Assembly: GCA_002286855.1 (NCBI GenBank)
Contig: NRSV01000046.1
Coordinates: 186,001-250,000 of the forward strand
From: Bipolaris cookei
Taxonomy: Eukaryota; Ascomycota; Dothideomycetes; Pleosporales; Pleosporaceae
Direction of reading: 5' to 3'
Length of the DNA stretch: 64,000 nt
A model generated the notes under the pieces. The model saw only the letters and a program-made list of their open reading frames with translations, was not told the origin of the DNA and searched no databases. Every line of letters starts with the position of its first letter. Position 1 is the first letter of the stretch. This document shows, piece after piece, positions 13,048 to 22,746 of the stretch. Made by a program: the position numbers and the translations under genes.

Positions 13048-14281
13048 ACGGTCCTCGGAAGTTTGAGCCAGCATTTCTTGCATCGTCGGCAAAGCACGAG
13101 TCTTTCCACACCATTTTTTGGTCCGAGCGTGTTTTTTTACTTGCTTTTTGCAGAGGTCACATGGGGGAGTATGGTCGGTTTTGGGCATGGAGGATTAGGC
13201 TTGGATTTGGATTTTCGTCACGCAATATATCTATCGTTTCAATATACTAGTTTTCCACCTCATGTTTGTGTCACCCTCAAAATCGGTGTATACGCTAGTC
13301 CCTCACCCTGTACTGATGATATGAGAAATTCACTACTCACAACGAGAATCATTATGGTGGGCGTCGTTGGAAATTGCAACCCAAAAGGGAGGTCCATACA
13401 TGCATCATCCAAGGCATTCTCGCATGAATACGCAGGTACACAGGTCCACGAAACAATTGCACACCCATAGCGAGGGCGACACACGCCGCCCCAACGGCTC
13501 TCTCTGCAGTGGCGAAAAGGGGAAATGCTTGTTGCCCTAACGACGGCTCATTATTGGAAGAGTCCATCTGAAACATGACGCCAATCAACTGTAACGAGCC
13601 ACACCGCAAGTTGAGACGAGCCCGCTGGTGCGGCCAATTTGTTGAGTTTGCCTGGAGGACTACGTGCCAAGTATTTGCCTTACACTAACCCATAGTGACA
13701 GCGTTCTGAGGTCGCCCATTTGCCTTGCGATTTCCTGCTCAGCCTTCTCAATAAAGCCTAGTTTTCAAATCACGCGTACAGTACGGCCACAGTCCCTGGC
13801 CCATATTACCGTCATCACCTCCTATCGTACCTACGCAACCAACCTCAGGAATCTTTTTCTCATCCGATAATGCCTGAAAGAACCCTGGATTTTCTTATTC
13901 CCCCCTTTAGCTTCCCTTGACACAATGAGCTGTACTTTTGCTAGCTCCGCCACTGTCCTCCTTCTGCGTCATTGGCACAGCGGGACTGCAGCCGAGGGAC
14001 AAGTGCCCGCCAGGACTGCTGGTACTAGGCGGCAAAATAGAGCTTGACGGTCATGAGTTGTTGATTTTCGTACCCTGTTTGTGAGGCAAAAGGCTCAGGG
14101 AGGGCGGTGAAGATGGCATAGCCATGATAGAGGACCAAAGAGGACGCCGGGAGGAGGTATGACACCGTCTTTCTGGTTTTGTTCCTTATAACCTTTTACT
14201 GAAGCATAGTATAGACACTCACCTCATTCTCTCCTCGAAGATCTCTCCATACTCTCTTAACTCTGTATCGCAACAGTTGAA

Positions 14282-14313
<32 letters not shown>

Positions 14314-14430
14314 CTTCTTCTTCTTCTTCTTCTTCTTCTTCTTCTTCTTCTTCATCATCATCATCATCATCATCTTTACTTGAACACTAAATTTCTTCTC
14401 AACACTCTTCCCAACCAGCGTGCTACCAGC
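13048..14430. other. intergenic region between the two small Cys/His genes
   Basis: It contains the 3' flank of the first gene and the promoter and leader of the second. From about 14220 the plus strand is CT-rich, leading into the CTT/CAT microsatellite. No frame longer than 135 codons is present, and none shows a domain. Confidence 0.5.
14284..14373 (+). repeat. (CTT)23-(CAT)7 compound microsatellite
   Basis: Twenty-three CTT units (14284-14352) run directly into seven CAT units (14353-14373). The tract ends 57 bases before the ATG of the small Cys/His gene at 14431, so it probably lies in that gene's promoter or 5' leader. Length changes there could alter expression, and the locus is likely polymorphic. 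Confidence 0.95.
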
Positions 14431-14805
14431 ATGTCTAGTTCCTGGTACTGCTGCCAGTGCGGTGACGGCGCAATCAACTCTATGATGCCTTCATGCCCCA
14501 TCTACGGGTGCGGTCATAGGAGGTGTGGTTGCTGCGAGTCCGTTTACAACAACAACAATAACAACTACGCACACTCATCCAGCCACCAACACGCCGCACC
14601 TCATCCAAATGGATCCTCCTTTTCGAATGCAAGCAATGCACCTTACATGCAGCACCCTGAGCGCCCTGAGCGTCCGAAGATTTGGCGGTGGATTTGCTGT
14701 AGGTGCGGCGGAGACAATAGCTACAGGACTGATCAGGGATGTGCTACTTGCTGCAACCACTGGCGCGATGCTAAGTGCACGTTGTATGATGCGAATGCTC
14801 GATAA
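14431..14805 (+). CDS. small protein with two Cys/His modules (putative zinc-binding), unknown function
   Basis: A single exon encodes 124 residues. The first module is Trp5-Tyr-Cys7-Cys-x-Cys10, then Cys22, Cys27, His29, Cys32 and Cys35. The second is Trp87-Ile-Cys89-Cys-x-Cys92, then Cys104, Cys107, His110 and Cys116. An Asn/His/Ser-rich linker, including an Asn run at residues 40-45, joins them. Both modules share W-x-C-x2-C followed by a Cys/His cluster with the single module of the protein at 12664, suggesting internal duplication within a small local family. There is no signal peptide or membrane segment. The ATG at 14431 follows the microsatellite leader closely. Function is unknown. 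Confidence 0.65.
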   Translation: MSSSWYCCQCGDGAINSMMPSCPIYGCGHRRCGCCESVYNNNNNNYAHSSSHQHAAPHPNGSSFSNASNAPYMQHPERPERPKIWRWICCRCGGDNSYRTDQGCATCCNHWRDAKCTLYDANAR

Positions 14806-16388
14806 GTTGAGCTGAGTGCATCTTTGGGAAAGCCTTCATGAGGAATGATCGTCTTGTAAGTTTCCGAAGAGTTCTTCCGTGAAGCAGTTTTTTAACGGTC
14901 TTAGTTTCGGCGATATCAGCGACGAATTGGATGCATGGAAGGCGTTTTGATGGGCAAGGATTGGCGTTGAGAAGTTCTTTTTGGGTAGCCTTTTTTTCTC
15001 TCTTTGGATTTCTTTTGGGCTTAGTTGGAGAGACGTCTTGTTGCAAGATACTGTACACACTATTTCTTATCTTACTCTTCTATCCAATGATTCTTCTTTA
15101 TTGCCAGATCGTTGCTTTCATGTGCTTCTTCCCACTACTTTGTTGTGACCATGTGTCGAAGAGTAGTGCTGCCTATAGATGATGTAGCTTCCAAATTTCA
15201 TCCTCTTAAAGTGATACATGACTTCATTGATCTGGAATCTTGAGTAACCTACTCCCAAGGACTACTGCAAACTTAGCATTCTAGATACGGATGACAAAAG
15301 GGCCAAAAGACAGTTACTTCCTGTTATTCACCGGCTGAAGCCTCATTTAGTAAGCAGCACTCACAAGACATATGCACAGCCGCCAACTACTCACCGCAAG
15401 TGCCAGTATCCTAAAATCTGCGCGCCGACTCAACTCTTTTGACAAGTTTTTCCTTGAAACATGATCGGAACGATGGCATGAAGTCGAATTAAAGCCCTGG
15501 CACGCTGCAACCGCGCCGCAAGGCCGGCAAATGCCTTTGCGCTCTGCGGGACAGGGATTTCTGATATAAATGTAGGTTGGGGGATGCCTGTGAATCACCC
15601 GCTTGGAATGTAGATGGAACATGGTGTTGGTGTAGGGTCAGCGATGGGTGCCTAGAATACCTCTGGCTGCAACTGCACAGCCACTTGCGATGGGCCCACT
15701 AATACTCGTGACTACTAGAGATTATGATTGGTGAAGTAGTCCAGCTTGACGCTTGGAGGTGGCAGATAATGGTGTGCTAGCCTACTTACGCATCCAAGGA
15801 GCTTGTTATGCAAAGGGTGCGGCAGAAAGGAGGGAGGAGGGTGCAGTGCAAATTGCCAGAACTACGTAGGCCGAGGTCCTAAGACAGACTGCAGTTGCCT
15901 GCGCAGCACCAATGATATTGCATGTTTTCGCATCAACGTCACTGCATCGATATCGAAATGTCGCACGGCGTTTTCGACATTCCAGCTATTGTTAACCCAA
16001 AACAAGTCAAATCCGCTCAGCAAATGCTAAGTATCTTGCAACGACTAAATTTCCCTGCATGCGGTTTTCCATGCAAAGAAGAAAACTTCTAGTATCGGCT
16101 ACTCACTGTCGCCCTCAATATTCCAATGAACTCAAAAGCAGTCAAGAGGAGCTTAGCAGACACGCAATTGGCGTTTGTCGGCCGAAATAAAAGCTTGTAG
16201 TACGGAAGCGGGGTATATTACCGCCATTTGTCGTGCGCCTTTTGACACAGTTTAAAGCAGGCGGCTTTGTAAGATCAGTATTTGTAAGACGCGGCTTACT
16301 ACAGCAAGCTATCAGGCCAAGTCTGCGGCCCTAATTACTACTTTCTTCTGTCGATTGCTGCCATCGTTCAGCTGGTCAAATAGTCTGG
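14806..16388. other. intergenic region, no supported gene
   Basis: This is the 3' flank of the small Cys/His gene and the promoter of the arrestin-like gene. Frames are all below 100 codons with unremarkable composition. I see no repeats or RNA genes. Confidence 0.5.
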
Positions 16389-17777
16389 ATGGCAACCACA
16401 CTAGCGGGTCAAGCCCAGTCGGCGCGTCAGCTTTACAGCTACGTGCTTCAACCACAACTGTACAGCGACCATCACCATCCGGATCGCCAAAACACACCAG
16501 AAGGACCGATTTCCATTGCATTTTCAAAGTCTAGTCGGCGTACTATTCATACCAATAATGACCTGGTCAAAGGAGTAGTCCACGTCAAAGCACGACTGCA
16601 AATCAAACGCGTCACGATTAAGTTCATCGGCAAAACAACATGTCGCATTTCCAACGACCGCAACCCTGCGAATCCCCACTGTGCCGAGGTTGAGCTCTTT
16701 TGCCATGAAAAAACATTGTCAAAGATCCAGACACCAACTGCGACATGCCCGCCATCACGGATAGAATACCCGTTTGAATTCCGGTTCCCAGAAAAAGTCG
16801 AAGCAACTCCCAAGCTGCAAAATGAAGTCCCATTCAAACCAGACGCACTTTTTGAACACGAGACCGGCCACCAACTTCCACCATCCCTCTGGTGCAACGA
16901 AAACAACATCTGCAACGAGTACTTTCTGAGAGCCGAATATGTCGCAGAGCAAACATCCTTCACCCTGAACCCCGTAGTAGTCCACCAGCTCCGCTTCAGC
17001 CCCTCCGTCCCCGAACTCAACATACCCAGCCCACTCCCTCTCCTCCCCGCACCACCCATACGCTTTGAACGCAAATCCCGGCCCTCAACCCCAGACCCCT
17101 CCAAAGAGCGCCGCGCGTCCCTCAAGCGCCTAGCATCCGGCCTCCGCAACAGCAGCACTGAAAAAGTCGACGACACCTCCGCGACTTCCCTCCTCGTCCT
17201 GCGGGCCCCAGCACAATACCGCGTGGGCGCCCCCAGCACGCTCAAAATCTCCCTCCAAGCCACACTTACAGATGGCCTCGACCAGCAGCACCAGCAGCCC
17301 GCCGCTGTCCACCTCCGCGGCATCCGCGCCCAGGTCAGCGCACATATCGCCTCGCGCGTTCCGCTCGCATCCGCCGCTAACGGCGAAGTCCGCAGCGAAA
17401 TCACTGAAAAATTTGATCTCTTCAATCACCGCTACGTCAAACCCGGTATCGAAATTACGCACGACACCACGCTTAATGGGCTCCTGGTAAACACCATTGT
17501 GCCCCCGACGTTCAAAACGTATGCCGTGGCGCTGCGCTACGATGTCAAGTATAACCTGCTGCTTGGGTGTGTAGGCAAGGAGTTGGAGCATGAGATTGAG
17601 ATGAAGGATGTGATTATTGAGCCGATGACGAGGCCGGGGGGGCATTTGGGGCCGCCGGTGGAGCCGCCGCCGCCGTTGAGAGAAGGGGAGATGGATGTTG
17701 CGAGGGAGATGATGAGGCAGTGTGGTGCGAATGGGATTATTGGTGAGCAGGTTCCGCCGCCGGCGTATCAGAGATGA
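16389..17777 (+). CDS. arrestin-like protein with C-terminal PY motif (candidate ubiquitin-ligase adaptor)
   Basis: The single exon encodes 462 residues. The N-terminal part (about residues 30-220) has the arrestin-N pattern: an IAFSKSSRRTI-like opening strand, then VKGVVHVKA and IKRVTIKFIGKT strands, followed by a YPFEFRFP strand. An arrestin-C-like region follows at about 260-420 (LVLRAPAQYRVG, IEITHDTTLNG and later strands). The two halves are joined by a basic Ser/Pro linker. The protein ends in VPPPAYQR; PPAY (457-460) matches the PPxY consensus bound by WW domains of Rsp5/NEDD4 ubiquitin ligases. Fungal arrestin-related proteins recruit such ligases to plasma-membrane transporters or receptors, so that role is likely here, but the cargo is unknown. 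No frameshift or truncation is seen. Confidence 0.8.
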   Translation: MATTLAGQAQSARQLYSYVLQPQLYSDHHHPDRQNTPEGPISIAFSKSSRRTIHTNNDLVKGVVHVKARLQIKRVTIKFIGKTTCRISNDRNPANPHCAEVELFCHEKTLSKIQTPTATCPPSRIEYPFEFRFPEKVEATPKLQNEVPFKPDALFEHETGHQLPPSLWCNENNICNEYFLRAEYVAEQTSFTLNPVVVHQLRFSPSVPELNIPSPLPLLPAPPIRFERKSRPSTPDPSKERRASLKRLASGLRNSSTEKVDDTSATSLLVLRAPAQYRVGAPSTLKISLQATLTDGLDQQHQQPAAVHLRGIRAQVSAHIASRVPLASAANGEVRSEITEKFDLFNHRYVKPGIEITHDTTLNGLLVNTIVPPTFKTYAVALRYDVKYNLLLGCVGKELEHEIEMKDVIIEPMTRPGGHLGPPVEPPPPLREGEMDVAREMMRQCGANGIIGEQVPPPAYQR

Positions 17778-18219
17778 GGGGGTTGGAGAGAGGGATTGTG
17801 TGTGTGTGTGTGTGTGTATGTGGAAGAGATGGGCAAAGTTATGGGCCTGTATATATAACAGATTGTGGAAAAGTATATTATACAGTATCAATCTCTGATG
17901 CTTTCACTAGAAATGTTGATGTGTACAATCCAATGCGTTGGGTACAATATGTGAGACATCGAGCATTTTTGGCATTCTTGAAGTAAATGAAGGCACAATG
18001 GAGGTATGAATTCGATCAAGAGAACAACTATTGAAAAAACAGCCATCTACTGGATTCCTCATATCCCCGTCTTAATCAAAACAAAAATGAATAACAACCT
18101 ACTCCTCGACCAATACAGGGTATCCCTCACAATGTTCAACAACGACAAAGGAGCAGAGAGGAAGAAAACATGACATCGTATCAAAGAATCTCCCAGTTCT
18201 AAGCAAAATTCAAATTCAC
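17778..18219. other. convergent intergenic spacer
   Basis: This 442-bp spacer is shared by the 3' ends of the arrestin-like gene (+) and the annexin gene (-). It is AT-richer than the flanking coding DNA and includes the TG tract and several TATATA-like stretches that may serve as polyadenylation signals. No gene is seen. Confidence 0.6.
17797..17816. repeat. (TG)10 dinucleotide tract
   Basis: Ten TG units begin 20 bases after the arrestin-like stop codon, so the tract probably lies in that gene's 3' UTR. Confidence 0.85.
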
Positions 18220-19712
18220 TCACGGCTTCACGCAAGCAACCATCAGCCTCTCGTAATCACCGCGCGTCTCTCCTTCTATCCTCTTGACAAGATCCTTCTT
18301 GTAAACCTGCTTGTACGCAGCGCTAACTGCGTTCATGAAATTTCTATCCCAGTGGCATCGCACAACACGCTGCACGAGGAGCTCGTCTCTTGTGCCCAAG
18401 CCAGCCATGGACTCTTCGAGACGGACAGCTTCCGCTTCGGGCCGGTTGATAGCACGGCGCACCAGAAGACGGAGCACATCCTGCATGTGACCCGAAAACG
18501 AAGATTTCAGCACGCTGTCCAAAGGCTTTTGGAATCGCTGTTGGTAGGATTGTGCAATCGCTCTAAGCTGGGCATCGTTCTTGCTAGTGAGAATCTGGCA
18601 GACCTGAGCAGTGTTTTTGCTGGTGAAGCCGCCCAGGCTGGCCTGTAGCTGCGTCACGGCTTGGTCAATCTCTTGAGGAACCACAGGATGTGAGTCCTCT
18701 GCACGACGTGCTGAGATGATCATGTCATACATCTGCTCGGTACCGGCGCTGAGATCACCCTGGAGATCCTTTTGGAGAGGTCGCTGGAAGAGTTCCTGGT
18801 ACTTTTGCTTGATGATGTTGATATCGGCATTGCTGCGGCCAACGAGAATGTCATCCAGGATAACTTCCTTTGTGCCTAGACCCTTCATTGCTTCCATAAG
18901 GTTGTAGCAGTCAGATATTAAGGGTCCCCGAGCAATCTCCACCAGTCCCCTTGAGAAGTAGCCACTAGTCTCCTTTTCGAGATCCTGAACCAAATTCCGC
19001 ATTAGGCGTTGGTCGTACTGTGCACGGATCGTGCCAATCTGGATCGGATCCTTCTTGGCCAATATACTGATAAGTGCCTTTTCATCAGTACCGAAGCCCT
19101 TCATCGCTTTGCGGATAGCCTCGACGTCCTTTATCATGTCAATGTTGACTGTCTGTTGGCCGTAGCCAAGAGACGGTTGGGTTGGCGGGCCGCCATAACC
19201 GCTTGTTTGGGGTGGAGCATATTGGCCTGGTGGAGGGGCTCCATAATGGCCTGGTGGCGGGGCCCCGTATTGTCCTTGCGGTGGTGGTGCACCGTATTGA
19301 CCTGGAGGAGGACCTGGAGGCGCACTATATTGCCCCGGTGGTGGTTGATGATACTGGGCAGGGGGAGGAGCATAACCTTGTGGTGGGGGCGGGGCGCCAT
19401 ATTGACCTTGAGGCGGGCCGTACTGGTTTGGAGGAGGCGCGCCATGACCTTGCTGAGGCGGGTAACCGCCGTACTGTTGATGCTGCATGGATGGTTGAGA
19501 ATAGCCTTGGGGTGGAGGTGGTTGATACTGTTGCTGTCCGTATCCTTGGGGAGGACCTTCTGGGACATATTAGTATAAATTCAAGTTTGGCGCCAAGCCC
19601 CGGCACAAGATGAAGGATGCAAATGCGATCGGGCTGTACAGTGAGCAACGAATGACTTACGGCCTGGGTAGGGTTGCTGGTATCCACCCGGTGGTTGGTT
19701 GTAGTATGACAT
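18220..19712 (-). CDS. annexin with Pro/Gly/Gln/Tyr-rich N-terminal tail
   Basis: Exon 1 is 19712-19661 and exon 2 is 19559-18220; the intron 19560-19660 has GTAAGT, an ACTAAT-like branch site and a CAG acceptor. The protein has 463 residues. Residues 1-150 are a PPGQYGAPP-type low-complexity tail; residues 153-463 form four annexin repeats. Type-II calcium loops of GxGT form occur in repeats 1 (MKGFGT, 170-175), 2 (MKGLGT) and 4 (MAGLGT). Repeat 3 reads LGGFTS and has probably lost calcium binding. Annexins bind acidic phospholipids in a calcium-dependent way at membranes; the tail resembles those of annexin A7/A11 and of other fungal annexins. The acceptor is a CAGAAG tandem site (NAGNAG), so two proteins differing by a few residues near position 18 could be made. 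Confidence 0.93.
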
Positions 19713-21196
19713 GCCTGCCTAACTTCTGAACAGTGCGGCGCAAACACAATAGGAAAAGACAAGATCGACGCGCGCAGACTCTACGGTGGCTGCTATGGAA
19801 ACAAGAGGTGGGATCAATTTCCGAGTCTATTTCTTGGGAGGCGTACAGAGCAATTGTAGACGGACGAAAGGTGGCCGGGGCTGAGTATGGCTCAGCCTTG
19901 GAGAGTGGAGGGGTAGGTCAAGCGAAATAGTTTGGCCCATGACGAATTTGCCCTTGGCGCCATCGTCAGCATTCTGGCTGTGAATGGCTGCAAATAGGAA
20001 GGCGTGCCACGTTGGTTTGTAAGGCAGCAGTGCTCGGTTGCCCGACTCCACCACGATCTAGTGCTAGGGGGTGGCTGTATGGTGGCGATGCAACACAGCC
20101 TCATGGCTTTGCAGTCAGCACGTGACGCGGGCAGATGTGATCTTATGAACAGATTGCTGGCCCGTTTGAGTGCGAATTGAAGGGTGATGCGAAGAGTAGT
20201 AGGTATGACTTTTGCAGCACCATGGATGACTGTTGGATGCTCCGACAATCGAACAGTGTGGTGTAAGAGTGATGTTGCAAGACGTAATACAAAAGTTCCA
20301 TGGAGTATCTGTAGGAGCCGCTGTCCGTAGAAGGATGCAATGATGAATTCACCTACAACAAGAGTCTGTTATTCTCCAGTATGTATGCATTCGCGTGCAT
20401 AGGTCTCTATTTGTACTACATACCTACTACACACTCCACCAGTGAAAACGATGGCGATATCGCCCAATCCATGGCACAGAACGTTGCCAAGCTCCTGCCA
20501 CAACACTACTGCAGCGCCTGTAAGCGATCGGCAACCCTCCAGTTCATCTCCACCAACAACATGTGTTCCCTGCACACCATCGAAGCTTCGCTAACGTCAG
20601 GAATCTTAACGGTTTGGCCCGTCTACGCGCACAACCTTTGGCTAGAGCAGTGACATCATAAGCCGACCACTTCCTGTTGCCCCTCACGTTGCCGCCATCC
20701 GTACGCTACAACCATACGGCGTGACTTGGCGGGCAAACTGAATCGCAGAAGAGCTGTCATTTGGTGGGAAGCATCTCCCGTCACAATTATGTATACGCGG
20801 TGCGTGTCGACCCAGTGTCAGATGGGACCGTTCAAAACTCAGTGATGACAGCCAAGAGCGCAAGGCTTGGAGAGATGGGATGTAGTTAATATATATATTG
20901 AGGCTTGATACAGCGACAGGCGCAACGTCCCATACTGACTACTACTACTAATCTGTTATCAATTGCCGTAATCTAACCCGCACGTGAGACGCATAGCCAC
21001 CAGCCGCATACGCCATACATCCATCCAACCCGTGTCAATCGGACAAAGTTCGAAAACAGGGCCAAGGGCAAACAACGCAGCACAAGAGCCCAGCACCTCG
21101 AGAGTACGCTGGGCACGCAGACACTCAAAGTCATAAACGCCACTCCGTCCCCGCACACACACACGTATCTCGCAAAATATTCAACCCAATTCCACA
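19713..21196. other. divergent intergenic region
   Basis: It is the shared upstream region of the annexin (-) and the P/Q-rich gene (+). A TATATATAT stretch near 20888-20898 lies about 300 bases before the start at 21197 and is a candidate core promoter element. A 90-codon frame at 20381-20653 (+) has no recognisable features and is not annotated. Confidence 0.5.
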
Positions 21197-21838
21197 ATGT
21201 CGTCCTACGGCTCCAACAAATTCAACTACCTCCACACCCAGTACCAGCAACCCCATCAAGCACCACCCTACCCCACGACCCCTAACGCGCCCACATCTCA
21301 AACGTACTTTTCGCAAATGCCTCAACAACAATCTCAGCAAATGTACTCCTCATCGCCTCCTTACACCCAGCCCACAATGTCACACCGACACCAGCAACAA
21401 ACCCGCCACACCCGCACATCCTCGACATCCTCCATGCCCCACAGCTACCCCCCACCTCCAGGACCCCTTCCAGCCTCGCAGTCAAGCCAACAACCAATCG
21501 GCATACCAATCCACCAACCCACCCCCCACCAATACCACCCCTACGCATCTTCCTACCCCCCTCCTCCTGCTCCTTCCTCGGCAGCGGAGGCGGGCGCAAA
21601 CTACATCCCGCACACACGCTCAATGTCGACGTATAGCCAGCATCATGACGATGAGCAGGCTAGGTACGGAAATGGGAATAGGGATGAAAGCGGAGAGTTG
21701 GATTCAGAGACGGAAAGAGAGTACAAGCGACGGTATGCGCGGGAGAAGAGGATGGAGAGGAGGCCGACGCTGGGGGGAAGTTTATTGAGTATGGTTGATG
21801 CGGTGGGGAAGGCGTTTGGGGGGGCGGGGAGGCATTGA
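21197..21838 (+). CDS. P/Q/S/Y-rich protein of unknown function
   Basis: The single exon encodes 213 residues. Residues 1-140 are low complexity, rich in Gln, Pro, Ser, Tyr and His, and probably disordered. The C-terminal third is charged (a Glu-rich stretch, then Arg/Lys/Glu: EYKRRYAREKRMERRP) and ends in an amphipathic or hydrophobic segment, LGGSLLSMVDAVGKAFGGAG. No signal peptide, membrane span or catalytic motif is visible. The structured-looking C-terminus beside a disordered N-terminus suggests a genuine protein. The ATG is the first in frame and follows a CA-rich leader (ACAATG). Function unknown. Confidence 0.7.
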   Translation: MSSYGSNKFNYLHTQYQQPHQAPPYPTTPNAPTSQTYFSQMPQQQSQQMYSSSPPYTQPTMSHRHQQQTRHTRTSSTSSMPHSYPPPPGPLPASQSSQQPIGIPIHQPTPHQYHPYASSYPPPPAPSSAAEAGANYIPHTRSMSTYSQHHDDEQARYGNGNRDESGELDSETEREYKRRYAREKRMERRPTLGGSLLSMVDAVGKAFGGAGRH

Positions 21839-22746
21839 AGGGGTGACCTGAGATTGGTTTGTTTTTGGATATATATATGTATGTGTGTATGTGTGTGGTG
21901 CAATTTGATACCCCAATGGCGATTTTTTTGGTTGCTTTTGTTTTATAATCACGAACTCTTCGACCTGGATGACAATATCAAGAAATTCAAAAAAAAACGT
22001 ATTGAATTCAAAACAACAACTTCTATTCGTATCTTGTCAAAAGACTCATGACGTGGGAATCCAGAGAGATGGTGATAATGAAAAAAAAGAAATCATACTT
22101 TCTACTGTACAATTGATAGGTCCAAAAACCGGCCCATCCCAACACATAGAGACTTTTCCTTCTCTAAAGTAAAAAAAGGAGAAAGAAAAAACACAAATGT
22201 GTCCAATTCGAGCTTCAGCGCTTGAAGCCGATTCTAAAAGCAGTTTAATTTTCCCGCTTCGAAGTGGTGGAAGACACGATATGCCGAAGCTGATAATCAA
22301 ACAGCTTTCACATGTCAAATTCACCCATTTGAATTATTCCACCCTGGCCCAGTGCTTATCGCTCGGTTGTTGCTCCCAGAAAGATCATGTATATACATAG
22401 AAGAAGGGAGCCATTAACACCGGAACGACGGCAAAAAGGGCGGTATTCGGGGAATGAGAGCGAGTTCGGACAGCGCACTCTGTGATGCAGACCTGGGGTT
22501 GCAAAAAAACTCCCGGAATACGGCCGTTTGGGTGACATTCCGTTGGTAGTGCAACCAAGAGCCTGGCGATCCCGGTAGAGCGGAACAATTAAATTTAGCG
22601 CAATCGGTGCCCCCCCCGTACGGGTTGCAGCATGCATGCAGCGTGGGCGTATAGGGCATTTCGTTGGGAAAGGTTGAGGGTCTGGTCATGGGCGAGTCGT
22701 TTTCGAGGGAAAAAATGAGGAACGAAAAAACGTGGTGTCAGAGAGA
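21839..22746. other. convergent intergenic region
   Basis: The 3' flanks of the P/Q-rich gene (+) and the Och1-type gene (-) meet here. The part from 21900 to 22200 is AT-rich with A and T runs. No coding or structural signal is seen. Confidence 0.55.
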
